The translations under genes and the position numbers were made by a program. The notes under the pieces are model-generated. The model ran no database searches and was not told the DNA's origin. It saw only the letters and a list, made by a program, of their open reading frames with translations. A stretch of 8,690 nucleotides of DNA from positions 1-8,690 of the forward strand of contig CAJYRH010000468.1 of NCBI GenBank assembly GCA_913776795.1, given 5' to 3'. Shown here piece by piece: positions 1-7,565 of the stretch (its first letter is position 1; each line of letters begins with the position of its first letter). Origin of the DNA: an uncultured Pseudorhodoferax sp. GTDB lineage: Bacteria > Pseudomonadota > Gammaproteobacteria > Burkholderiales > Burkholderiaceae.

Positions 1-1388
1 TCGAGATGATGGCCGAGGGTGCGAGCCTGGGCCGCGACCGCGCCATCGACCTTGAATCCGCCGCCTTCGGCCGTGTCGCGAAAACCCAGGCCGCGGCCTC
101 GCTGGTGCGCGCCTTCCTGAACGACCAGGCCGTCAAGAAGCTGCACAAGCGCCATGCGCGCGAGGGCCGGCCCGTGGCGCGTGCAGCCGTGCTGGGGGCC
201 GGCACCATGGGCGGCGGCATCGCCTTCACGAGCGCGCTGCGCGGCGTGCCCGTGCGCATGAAGGACATCGCCCAGAGCGCGCTGGACCTGGGCCTGGCCG
301 AGGCCGACAAGCAACTGGCCCGCCAGGTGAGGAACGGCCGCCTGAAGCCCGAGAAGGCCCAGGCCGTGCGCAGCGCGATCACCGCGCAGCTCGACGAGGC
401 CGGTTTCGACGAGGTGGACTGCGTGATCGAGGCCATCGTCGAGAGCCTCGACGTCAAGCGCCACGTCCTCGCTGCGCTGGAAGGCAGCGTCGGGGGCGAC
501 ACCGTGATTGCGTCGAACACCTCCAGCCTGCGCATCGACGACATCGCCCAGCCGCTCGCGCGGCCCGAGAACTTCGTCGGCATGCATTTCTTCAACCCGG
601 TGCCCGTGATGCCGCTGGTCGAGGTGATCCGCGGCTCGCGCACCAGTCCGCAGGCCGTGTCCACGGCCGTGGCCTATGCGGCCGCCATGGGCAAGGTGCC
701 CATCGTCGTGCAGGACGGCCCGGGCTTCCTGGTCAACCGCATCCTCACGCCCTACGTGAACGCCTTCGTGCAGCTGGTGGCCGACGGTGCCGACTTCGAG
801 CAGGTCGACCGCGCCATGGAGGCCTTCGGCTGGCCCATGGGCCCGGCCTACCTGCAGGACGTGGTCGGCATGGACGTGGGCGCGCACGTGTTCGACGTGA
901 TCGCGGCCGGCTACCCCGCGCGCATCCGCCCCAGCGAGCGCAACGCCATCCGCGCGCTGGTCGCCGCGGGCCGCTTCGGGCAGAAGACCGGCGGCGGCTT
1001 CTACGACTACCAGGCCGACCCGGCCGGCAAGCCGCGCAAGAGCTCCTCGCCCGCGGCGCGCGACCTCGTGGCCGCACTGCAGACCGGTGGCGCGCGCGAC
1101 TTCACCGACGCCGAGATCGTAGAACGCATGATGTTGCCCATGCTGGTGGAGTCCGCGCACGCGCTGGAGGAGGGCGTGGTTGCCACACCCGCAGAACTCG
1201 ACACCGCCATGCTGCTGGGCATCGGCTTTCCCGCCTACGCCGGCGGCCCGCTGCAGTACGCCGACTGGCTGGGCCTGCCCCAGGTGGTGGCGCTGTGCGA
1301 GAAGTACGCGGCCTTCGGTCCGCAGTACGCTGCGACGGCGCGCATGCGCGCCATGGCGGCCGAAGGCGCCCGCTACCACAGCCTCTGA
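1..1388 (+). CDS. FadB/FadJ-type multifunctional beta-oxidation protein, 3-hydroxyacyl-CoA dehydrogenase part (5' end cut by window)
   Basis: This is the C-terminal part of a trifunctional-type beta-oxidation enzyme. It oxidises (S)-3-hydroxyacyl-CoA to 3-ketoacyl-CoA with NAD in the cytoplasm. The reading frame is open from base 3 and has no true start. Its first residues match the linker helix that follows the enoyl-CoA hydratase domain in FadB (FLNDQ at residues 37-41, counting from the ATG at base 6), so a hydratase domain very likely lies upstream of the window. Visible parts are: the NAD-binding Rossmann motif GAGTMGGG (64-71); SNTSS (170-174); the HFFNPV motif with the catalytic His194 and its partner Glu206, spaced as in FadB; the first C-terminal dehydrogenase domain (about 238-335, ending GQKTGGGFYDY); and a second C-terminal domain (about 367-423, with EEGVVATPAELDTAMLLGIG). 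It ends in TGA, 34 bases before the next gene on the same strand, so the two are probably co-transcribed. The family call is secure, but FadB versus FadJ and the chain-length preference cannot be decided here. Confidence 0.93.
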   Translation, partial: EMMAEGASLGRDRAIDLESAAFGRVAKTQAAASLVRAFLNDQAVKKLHKRHAREGRPVARAAVLGAGTMGGGIAFTSALRGVPVRMKDIAQSALDLGLAEADKQLARQVRNGRLKPEKAQAVRSAITAQLDEAGFDEVDCVIEAIVESLDVKRHVLAALEGSVGGDTVIASNTSSLRIDDIAQPLARPENFVGMHFFNPVPVMPLVEVIRGSRTSPQAVSTAVAYAAAMGKVPIVVQDGPGFLVNRILTPYVNAFVQLVADGADFEQVDRAMEAFGWPMGPAYLQDVVGMDVGAHVFDVIAAGYPARIRPSERNAIRALVAAGRFGQKTGGGFYDYQADPAGKPRKSSSPAARDLVAALQTGGARDFTDAEIVERMMLPMLVESAHALEEGVVATPAELDTAMLLGIGFPAYAGGPLQYADWLGLPQVVALCEKYAAFGPQYAATARMRAMAAEGARYHSL

Positions 1389-1410
1389 TTCCATCCCTAT
1401 ACCACCCAAC

Positions 1411-1417
1411 AGGAGAG
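1411..1417 (+). promoter_or_regulatory. Ribosome binding site of the HSD10-like dehydrogenase
   Basis: AGGAGAG lies 5 bases before the ATG at 1423. It decides the start: the frame stays open upstream into the preceding gene, but no comparable Shine-Dalgarno sequence precedes the earlier ATGs, and the protein from 1423 begins as this family normally does. Confidence 0.8.
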
Positions 1418-1422
1418 AACCC

Positions 1423-2217
<795 letters not shown>

Positions 2218-2230
2218 GAGCGGCGTGAGG

Positions 2231-2244
2231 GGCCCGGGCGGGCC
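2231..2244. terminator. Small GC-only inverted repeat between convergent genes, possible terminator
   Basis: GGCCCG and CGGGCC form a perfect inverted repeat, 14 bases after the dehydrogenase stop codon. The realistic hairpin is 5 base pairs with a 4-base loop. No T-run follows, so it is not a classical intrinsic terminator. It could pause transcription or act with Rho, or be chance in GC-rich DNA. The rest of 2218-2367 holds no gene that I can support. Confidence 0.25.
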
Positions 2245-2367
2245 GCGATGTGCGGCGCGTTGCGTCCGCCTTGCGAAGCATGGGCGTGCATCCGGGTGAG
2301 CACGTTCACGATGAAGACAACCTGAGGTCGTGCCGTGGTGGTCGCGACGCCGATGCGGACACCGGCA

Positions 2368-3309
2368 TCAGCCGCCGCGCAGCACCTCGCCGAAGCGCTG
2401 GATGCCCTGCTGCACGAGGGCCTGCGCGGCCGGCGACCAGCGCCCCATGTCGTAGAAGCCGTGCACCATGCCGGGCCCAGCGATGTGCTCGGCCTGGCTG
2501 CCGGCGGCCAGCAGCGCCTTGGCATAGGCCATGCCGCTGTCGCGCAGCGGGTCGAACTCGGCCGTCACGACCACGGCCGGCGGCAGCCGCGTGAGGTCGG
2601 GGTGGCGCAGCGGTGCCAGGCGCGGGTCATGTGGGTCGGCCACGGTGCCGGCGTAGTGCCCGTAGAACCAGGCCATGGTGGCGGTTTCGAGGAAGTAGCC
2701 CTTGGCGTTCTGCGCCAGGCTGGGGTAGTCGGCCTGGGCGTGGTCCACCGCGGGGTAGATCAGGAACTGCGCAGCCAGCGGAATGCCGGCATCGCGCATC
2801 TGCTGCGCCACCACGGCCGCGAGGTTGCCGCCCGCGCTGTCGCCGGCCACGCCCACGGTCGCACTGCCGCCGAGTCCGGCCGCGTTCGCGGCGACCCAGC
2901 GCGTTGCGGCCACCGCGTCGAGGGCCGCGGCCGGGAAAGGGTGCTCGGGCGCGAGCCGGTAGTCCACGGCCACCACCACGGCCCTGGCGCCGCGGCACAG
3001 GTCGCGGCACATGTTGTCGTGTGTGTCCAGGTCGCCGATGACCCAGCCGCCTCCGTGGAACCAGGCCACGGTGGGGAAGGGGCCTGGGCCCTCGGGTCGG
3101 TAGATCCGCGCCTTGAGGGGCCCGGCCGCGCCGTCGACCGTGGCGTCCTGCACGCTGGCGACGGGCACGACCTCATGCGGCTTGCGCGTGCCCACCGTGA
3201 GCGCAAGGTAGCCGGCGCGGCCTTCGGCGGGCGTGCCTTCGGAGGTGGGCTTTCTGCCTGCGGCAGCCATCGTCTGCAGCACGCCGGCAAGGTGGGGGTC
3301 CAGGGGCAT
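2368..3309 (-). CDS. Alpha/beta-hydrolase esterase, hormone-sensitive-lipase family (family IV)
   Basis: This is a 313-residue carboxylester hydrolase, the usual length for bacterial HSL-family esterases. It shows the family hallmark oxyanion-hole motif HGGG (85-88), the nucleophile elbow GDSAG with Ser158, the acid Asp253 in EFDPLRD, and His283 in VHGFYDM. DYRLAPEHPFPAA (116-128) is also typical. No signal peptide is visible, so it should act in the cytoplasm. The chosen ATG has a good Shine-Dalgarno sequence just upstream. The frame is also open through the neighbouring gene, but that is a composition artefact. The gene follows the monooxygenase gene by only 14 bases on the same strand, so the two are almost certainly co-transcribed. 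In Baeyer-Villiger pathways such an esterase hydrolyses the ester made by the monooxygenase. That role is inferred from context: HSL-family enzymes accept many short and medium acyl esters. LipR of the M. tuberculosis mymA locus holds a comparable position. Confidence 0.93.
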   Translation of the reverse strand: MPLDPHLAGVLQTMAAAGRKPTSEGTPAEGRAGYLALTVGTRKPHEVVPVASVQDATVDGAAGPLKARIYRPEGPGPFPTVAWFHGGGWVIGDLDTHDNMCRDLCRGARAVVVAVDYRLAPEHPFPAAALDAVAATRWVAANAAGLGGSATVGVAGDSAGGNLAAVVAQQMRDAGIPLAAQFLIYPAVDHAQADYPSLAQNAKGYFLETATMAWFYGHYAGTVADPHDPRLAPLRHPDLTRLPPAVVVTAEFDPLRDSGMAYAKALLAAGSQAEHIAGPGMVHGFYDMGRWSPAAQALVQQGIQRFGEVLRGG

Positions 3310-3312
3310 GGG

Positions 3313-3320
3313 CTTCCTTC
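3313..3320 (-). promoter_or_regulatory. Ribosome binding site of the esterase
   Basis: Read on the minus strand, GAAGGAAG ends 3 bases before the ATG at 3309, with its AAGGA core 5 to 9 bases upstream. It sits in the 14-base gap after the monooxygenase stop codon, which fits translation of a second gene in an operon. Confidence 0.7.
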
Positions 3321-3323
3321 GGT

Positions 3324-4814
3324 TCAGTGGTAGACAAGGGCGCTTTCGTCCGGGCGCACGGCGGGCAGCGCGTCGCGCTCGTCCTGGTATTCGAGGTTGT
3401 GCCGCCAGGGGTCGCGGTCGCCCTGGCGGAACATGCGGTGCTGGGCGCGCAGGATGTAGCCCGCGTTGAAGTTCTGCAGGTCCATCCAGGGCAGGCGCGG
3501 CATGCCGGCGTCCCCGGCGCGCAGCCGGGGCTCCACGACGGCAAGGCCATGGGCCTGCATGTGCGCGAGCACGCGGCACACCAGGTTGCAGACCAGGTCC
3601 AGCCGCAGCGTCCAGCTCGAGCGGAAGTAGCCCATCACATAGGCCAGGTTGGGCAGCCCCTCGAGCATGATGCCGCGCCAGGTCACGCGCTGCGTGAAGT
3701 CCACCGGCACGCCGTCGATGGCGAAGGGCATGCCGCCCAGCAGCTGCAGGTCGAAGCCCGTGGCGGTGACGACCACATCGGCAGGCAGGTGCGCACCGCT
3801 GGCCAGCCGGATGCAGGTGGCGTCGAAGCATTTGATGCCGTCGGTGACCACCGAGGCCTTGCCGCTGCGGATGGCGGCGAACAGGTCGCCGTCGGGCACC
3901 ACGGCCACGCGCTGCTGCCAGGGGCGGTAGCGCGGGTTGAAATGCCGGTCCACGTCGAAGCCCGCCGGCAACTGGCTGCGTGCCTGCTCCATGAGGTTGG
4001 CGCGCAGGTCCTCGGGCCGCTCGAAGGACATGCGCACCACCTCGCTGTTGCGCGCGATGTGGGCGCGGCGCAGGATCTCGTGCGTCCATTCGGGCGGCAG
4101 GTCCAGTGCACGCAGCGGGGCTTCGAGCGGATGGGCGCGCGGCAGGGCCGAGAAGAAGGTCGGCGAGCGCTGCAGCATGGTCACGTGGGCCGCCTGGTCG
4201 GCGAGCGCCGGGATCAGCGTGGCGGCCGTGGCGCCCGAGCCGACCACCACCACGCGCCGGCCCGTGCAGTCCAGGTCCTCGGGCCAGTGCTGCGGATGCA
4301 CCACGCGTCCCTGGAAGCTGTCGCGCCCTGGCCAGTCGGGCGTGTAGGGCTGGCCGTGGTCGTAGTAGCCGGCGCACATCCAGAGAAAGCCGGCGGTCAG
4401 CACGAGCGGCGCGTCGATGCCCGTGCGCGCGATGCGCAGCGTCCAGCGTCGGTCCTGCGACGACCAGTCGGCCGACAGCACGCGGTGGCCGTAGCGGATC
4501 AGCGGCGCCAGGCCGTTCTCGTCGATGGTCTCGGCCAGGTAGCGGCGGATCTCGCCGGCGGTGGCGATCGCGCTGCCCATCCAGGGCTTGAAGGCGTAGC
4601 CATAGGTGTGCAGGTCGCTGTCCGAGCGGGCGCCAGGGTAGCGGTGGGTCCACCAGGTGCCGCCGAAACCTTGCATGGCCTCAAGCACGGCGACGCTGCG
4701 TTCGGGCCAGCGCTGGCGCAGGTGGCGCGCGGCACCGATGCCGGAGATGCCGGCGCCAATGACCAGGAAATCGAGGTGCGCGCCGTCGTCCGTCTGGCTC
4801 TGGGGCGTGGCCAC
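3324..4814 (-). CDS. EthA-like Baeyer-Villiger flavin monooxygenase, GTG start
   Basis: This is a 496-residue FAD- and NADPH-dependent monooxygenase. It should convert a ketone to an ester or lactone using O2, and such enzymes can also oxidise sulfur. The FAD-binding motif GAGISG is at 20-25. The conserved GGTWWTHRYPGARSD (51-65) fits the second BVMO signature. The diagnostic BVMO fingerprint F-x-G-x3-H-x3-W-P is present as FQGRVVHPQHWP (167-178). The NADPH-binding motif GSGATA is at 192-197, and ATGFD at 351-355 is the usual late FAD motif. By recall it resembles M. tuberculosis EthA closely (HPQHWPEDLD; the C-terminal GY..SWTL..DLV..VCR pattern), and EthA is of similar length. The start chosen is the GTG at 4814, because AAGGAG lies 8 bases upstream. 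An in-frame ATG 45 bases earlier (4859) has no ribosome binding site. No signal peptide is seen. It is the first gene of a two-gene unit with the esterase. The family is certain; the substrate is unknown. Confidence 0.94.
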   Translation of the reverse strand: MATPQSQTDDGAHLDFLVIGAGISGIGAARHLRQRWPERSVAVLEAMQGFGGTWWTHRYPGARSDSDLHTYGYAFKPWMGSAIATAGEIRRYLAETIDENGLAPLIRYGHRVLSADWSSQDRRWTLRIARTGIDAPLVLTAGFLWMCAGYYDHGQPYTPDWPGRDSFQGRVVHPQHWPEDLDCTGRRVVVVGSGATAATLIPALADQAAHVTMLQRSPTFFSALPRAHPLEAPLRALDLPPEWTHEILRRAHIARNSEVVRMSFERPEDLRANLMEQARSQLPAGFDVDRHFNPRYRPWQQRVAVVPDGDLFAAIRSGKASVVTDGIKCFDATCIRLASGAHLPADVVVTATGFDLQLLGGMPFAIDGVPVDFTQRVTWRGIMLEGLPNLAYVMGYFRSSWTLRLDLVCNLVCRVLAHMQAHGLAVVEPRLRAGDAGMPRLPWMDLQNFNAGYILRAQHRMFRQGDRDPWRHNLEYQDERDALPAVRPDESALVYH

Positions 4815-4822
4815 GGGCTTGT

Positions 4823-4828
4823 CTCCTT
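4823..4828 (-). promoter_or_regulatory. Ribosome binding site that fixes the monooxygenase GTG start
   Basis: AAGGAG on the minus strand lies 8 bases before the GTG at 4814-4812. Its quality and spacing favour the GTG over the in-frame ATG at 4859, and the family's usual short N-terminal tail before the Rossmann fold agrees. Confidence 0.75.
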
Positions 4829-4939
4829 GTCGCGGTGCACAGGGTGCCTGCCGGAGCATCTTAGGCCGGCCGCCGTCGGCGCCGCGTCGTGCCAGCGACA
4901 TCGCGGCCAGGCCCGCATCGCTGCTTTCCCTGCAGCGCA

Positions 4940-4958
4940 TGACAGCCGACTGACAGCC
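4940..4958 (+). repeat. Direct repeat TGACAGCC x2, 11-base period, possible operator
   Basis: TGACAGCC occurs at 4940-4947 and exactly again at 4951-4958, so the copies lie one DNA helical turn apart. They sit 46 bases before the binding-protein start codon, in the divergent intergenic region. The placement fits a regulator binding the same face of the helix, or overlap with a promoter -35 region. Two copies of 8 bases could also be chance. Confidence 0.35.
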
Positions 4959-4992
4959 CGGCCCGATAGAGTGGCCAGCGCCACAACAACTC

Positions 4993-4997
4993 GGAGA
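4993..4997 (+). promoter_or_regulatory. Ribosome binding site of the binding-protein gene
   Basis: GGAGA lies 7 bases before the ATG at 5005 and supports that start, which also gives a complete signal peptide. Confidence 0.7.
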
Positions 4998-5004
4998 CCA
5001 TCCC

Positions 5005-5991
5005 ATGCACGATTCCCTCCTGGGCCGCCGGCGCTTCCTGCAAGGCGCCACCGCCACCCTGGCCCTGCCCGGCCTGGTGCTGGCGCAGGACAGGTACCCC
5101 GGCAAGCCCATCACCTGGATCTGCCCGTACGCCGCGGGCGGCAATGCCGACCAGCGCTCGCGCCAGGTCGCCAAGGTGATGAGCGCGCTAATGGGCCAGC
5201 CCATCATCATCGACAACAAGTCGGGTGCCGGCGGCAACATCGGCACCGAGGCCATCGCGCGGGCCAAGGCCGACGGCTACACGCTGGGCATGGGCAACTT
5301 CGCGCCGCTGTCGGTCAACCAGTCGCTGTTCAAGAAGCTCAACTTCGACCCCTTCAACGACCTCGTGCCGATCTTCCTGATCGAGCGTGGCCCGCTGATG
5401 CTGACCGTGCGCGCCGATGCCCCCTACAAGACGGTGCAGGAACTCGTGGCGGCGGCCAAGGCCGCGCCGGGCAAGCTGGCCTATGCCTCGGGCGGCATCG
5501 GCGGTACCCACCACCTCAGCGGCGCGCTGTTCGAGCACACCGCCGGCATCGACCTCATCCACGCGCCCTACAAGAGCGGTTCGGCCGCCGCCACCGACCT
5601 GCTGGGCGGCCAGGTGGCCATGATGTTCGAGCAGATGTATGTGGCCATGCCCTCCATCAAGGCCGGCAAGACGCGTGCGCTGGCCATCACCAGCAAGACC
5701 CGTTCTGCGCTGATGCCCGATGTGCCGACGATGGCCGAGGCGGGCTTCCCGGCGGTCGAGGTCATGAACTGGCAGGGTCTGGTCGGCCCCAAGGGCCTGC
5801 CGCCAGACCTGGTCAAGCAGCTCAACGCCATCGGCAACAAGGCCTTGCAGGACCCCATGCTGCGCGAGCAGATCACGAGCCAGGGCAACGAGGTGATGGG
5901 CGGCACGCCCGAGCAGTTCGCGGCGCTGATCCGCGCCGAGGCCCCGCGCTGGGCCAAGGTGGTCAAGGACGCGAAGATCGAACCCGAATGA
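5005..5991 (+). CDS. Bug-family (TctC-like) periplasmic solute-binding protein with Tat-type signal
   Basis: This 328-residue protein is a normal length for the Bug / tripartite tricarboxylate transporter receptor family, which binds carboxylates and related small molecules in the periplasm. The N-terminus carries a twin-arginine pattern (RRRFLQ, 8-13), a hydrophobic stretch (about 15-26) and a likely cleavage after LVLA (24-27). Family landmarks follow: YPGKPI (31-36), PYAAGGNAD (41-49), NKSGAGGNIG (71-80), and HAPYKSG (186-192) followed by the DLLGGQV segment. The C-terminal part has the usual GPKGLPPDLV. The ligand loop reads NAD where many relatives have a TD-type pair, so the ligand cannot be guessed. 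No membrane subunits (TctA/TctB) lie in the window. Such orphan receptors are very numerous in Burkholderiales. It is flanked by the divergent monooxygenase unit and the convergent ligase gene, which suggests, but does not prove, that it serves the same pathway. It is a single-gene unit here. Confidence 0.93.
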   Translation: MHDSLLGRRRFLQGATATLALPGLVLAQDRYPGKPITWICPYAAGGNADQRSRQVAKVMSALMGQPIIIDNKSGAGGNIGTEAIARAKADGYTLGMGNFAPLSVNQSLFKKLNFDPFNDLVPIFLIERGPLMLTVRADAPYKTVQELVAAAKAAPGKLAYASGGIGGTHHLSGALFEHTAGIDLIHAPYKSGSAAATDLLGGQVAMMFEQMYVAMPSIKAGKTRALAITSKTRSALMPDVPTMAEAGFPAVEVMNWQGLVGPKGLPPDLVKQLNAIGNKALQDPMLREQITSQGNEVMGGTPEQFAALIRAEAPRWAKVVKDAKIEPE

Positions 5992-5999
5992 AGCGCAGA

Positions 6000-6015
6000 G
6001 GCTGAGGTTTCAGCC
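6000..6015. terminator. Inverted repeat at the convergent gene ends, possible two-way terminator
   Basis: GGCTGA and TCAGCC form a perfect 6-base-pair stem around the loop GGTT, starting 9 bases after the binding-protein stop codon. The right arm includes the stop codon of the ligase gene on the other strand. Only 18 bases separate the two genes, so a shared hairpin is plausible. No strong T-run follows on either strand, so termination would be weak or need help. Confidence 0.4.
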
Positions 6016-7554
6016 CACCTTGCGCGCCTGCCCTTGCCAGAACGGCGCGCGCAAGGCCTTCTTGTCGATCTTGCCCAGCGCCGTGAGCGGCAGCGCATCG
6101 ACGAAATCGACGCGCTTGGGCGCCTGCTGCGCGCCCTTGCGCTGCTTGACCAGCGCCATGAGTGCCTGCGCCTCCACCTGCATGCCGGGCCGGCACACGA
6201 CCATGGCGGCCACCGCCTCGCCCCAGGTCGCATCGGGCACGCCGATCACGGCCGCCATGGCCACGGCCGGGTGCGTGGTCAGCACGTCTTCCACCTCGCG
6301 CGGGTAGACGTTGAAGCCGCCCGAGACCACCATGTCCTTCTTGCGGTCGACGATGTACAGGTAGCCTTCGTCGTCCTGGCGCGCGATGTCGCTGGTGTGC
6401 AGCCAGCCGCCGGCCAGCGTCTCGGCCGTGAGCTCGGGCCGGTTCCAGTACAGCGCCATGGCGCTGTCGGCGCGCACGCAGATCTCGCCGGGCTCGCCGG
6501 GTGCGACTTCTGCGCCGTCGTCGCCGAGCAGGCGCACGTCGCAGCCGGCCAGCGGCATGCCGCAGGAGGCGAAGCGCTCGGGCCGGCGCGGGTCGTGGTC
6601 GGCCTTGCGCAACAGGCTGATCGGGTAGCACTCGGTCTGCCCGTACAGCTGCGAGAACACCGGGCCGATGCGCTCCATGCCTTCCAGCAGCCGCGTGGGC
6701 GACATGGGCGAGGCGCCGTACAGCAGCAGCTCCAGCGCGCCGAGGTCGGTGCGTTCCAGTGCCGGATGGTCCAGCAGCTTGTAGACCATGGTCGGCACCA
6801 GCAGCGTCATGTTGATGCGCTCGGCCTGCAACGCGGCCAGCAGCCGGTCGGGGTCGAAGCCGCGCTGCAGGTGCACGGTGCCGCCGCGCAGCAACGTGGG
6901 CAGCACCTTGGTGCCGGCCACATGGCTGATGGGCGCTGCTGCCAGGTAGCGCGGCGTGGCCGGCAGCTCGAAGTCCGCGAGGATGGCGCGCGTGATCGCG
7001 GCCTGCTGGTGCTGGTGGCGCAGCGCGGCCTTGGAGCGGCCCGTGGTGCCGCCCGTGTAGCCCAGGCTGGCGACGGACTGCGCCTGCGAGACGTCGCGCG
7101 GGCTGTGCTCGCCGGCCGCCGCCATGGCCGCGAGCAGGTCGCGGCCGTAGCCGGCCGGCCCCAGGGTCCAGACTTGCTGCAGCTGTGGGCAACCGGCCGC
7201 CAGCGCGCCGCCGCGTTCGGCGTAGGTTTCGGCATCGACCACCAGCAGCTGGGCCTGGGCGTCCTCGATCTGGAACTGCTGTTCGGGCAGGGCCGCGAGT
7301 GGGTGCAGCCAGGTCGTGCTGCCGCCCAGGGCCTGCACCGCGATCTCGGCGGCCCAGGCCTCGGCGCGGTTGGCGGCGAGCAGCGCCACGCGCGGCGGCG
7401 CCACGCTTGCGGCGGCCAGCACGGCCTGGATGCGGCCGATCAGCGCCAGGGTGCCGCCGTAGGTGAGCCGGCGCCCCTCTTCGACGAAAGCGATGCGCTC
7501 CGGGTGCCGACGCAAGGCCCGCAGTGCCAGCGCGGGTGCCGTGGGGCCGTGCAT
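6010..7554 (-). CDS. AMP-forming acyl-CoA synthetase (fatty-acid or aryl-acid CoA ligase)
   Basis: This is a 514-residue member of the ANL (adenylate-forming) superfamily, which makes an acyl-CoA from a carboxylic acid, ATP and CoA in the cytoplasm. The phosphate-binding loop YTGGTTGRSK is at 166-175, YGQTE at 304-308, and the ATP-ribose Asp389 in HTSD. The hinge region DRKKDMVVSGGFNVYPREVE (403-422) includes Arg404. The catalytic Lys495 lies in LPLTALGKIDKKALR. Length and all core motifs are complete, so it should be active. The residue after the P-loop Lys is Ala where Gly is usual. The substrate could be a medium- or long-chain fatty acid, or an aromatic or alicyclic acid; the sequence does not decide. 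The start at 7554 lies 11 bases after the thiolase stop codon. Its ribosome binding site is weak (CAGG), so translational coupling to the thiolase is likely. FadD13 in the mymA locus plays a comparable role next to an EthA-like monooxygenase. Confidence 0.93.
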   Translation of the reverse strand: MHGPTAPALALRALRRHPERIAFVEEGRRLTYGGTLALIGRIQAVLAAASVAPPRVALLAANRAEAWAAEIAVQALGGSTTWLHPLAALPEQQFQIEDAQAQLLVVDAETYAERGGALAAGCPQLQQVWTLGPAGYGRDLLAAMAAAGEHSPRDVSQAQSVASLGYTGGTTGRSKAALRHQHQQAAITRAILADFELPATPRYLAAAPISHVAGTKVLPTLLRGGTVHLQRGFDPDRLLAALQAERINMTLLVPTMVYKLLDHPALERTDLGALELLLYGASPMSPTRLLEGMERIGPVFSQLYGQTECYPISLLRKADHDPRRPERFASCGMPLAGCDVRLLGDDGAEVAPGEPGEICVRADSAMALYWNRPELTAETLAGGWLHTSDIARQDDEGYLYIVDRKKDMVVSGGFNVYPREVEDVLTTHPAVAMAAVIGVPDATWGEAVAAMVVCRPGMQVEAQALMALVKQRKGAQQAPKRVDFVDALPLTALGKIDKKALRAPFWQGQARKVG

Positions 7555-7565
7555 GGGCGCCTGCG

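Larger units (their letters stand above)
4815..5004. promoter_or_regulatory. Divergent intergenic region between the monooxygenase and the binding-protein genes
   Basis: These 190 bases should hold the promoters of both the monooxygenase-esterase unit (minus) and the binding-protein gene (plus). I find no convincing sigma-70 promoter pair on either strand. On the minus strand TAAGAT (4863-4858) resembles a -10 box but has no matching -35. On the plus strand the TGACA-like elements near 4940-4955 could be -35 boxes, but no well-spaced -10 follows. An 8-base tandem direct repeat (4940-4958) is the most distinct element. No regulator gene is visible in the window. Confidence 0.5.

Noticed and set aside
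1180..1422. N-terminal extension of the short-chain dehydrogenase to an ATG at 1180
   Set aside because: It overlaps the end of the FadB-like gene in another frame, has no family similarity, and is bypassed by the clear AGGAGAG site and ATG at 1423.
2335..3333. A 332-codon plus-strand open frame antisense to the esterase
   Set aside because: The translation is a His-, Gly- and Val-rich shadow with no family features. The esterase on the other strand has an intact catalytic triad.
2368..4653. A single 761-codon minus-strand frame, apparently a fusion of an unknown domain with the esterase
   Set aside because: The N-terminal 448 residues are an out-of-frame reading of the monooxygenase gene. 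A good ribosome binding site and ATG at 3309 start the real esterase.
4864..4883. GC-rich palindromes (GGCCGGCC and GGCGCC) upstream of the monooxygenase, considered as operator or terminator
   Set aside because: Short self-complementary GC motifs are expected by chance at this composition, and the longer hairpin around them has mismatches.
3327..6005. An 892-codon open frame on the plus strand, antisense to the monooxygenase and running through the binding-protein gene in another frame
   Set aside because: It is a by-product of GC-rich codon structure. Its translation is rich in Ala, Arg, Gly, His and Val with no recognisable domain, while the genes it overlaps have complete catalytic motifs.
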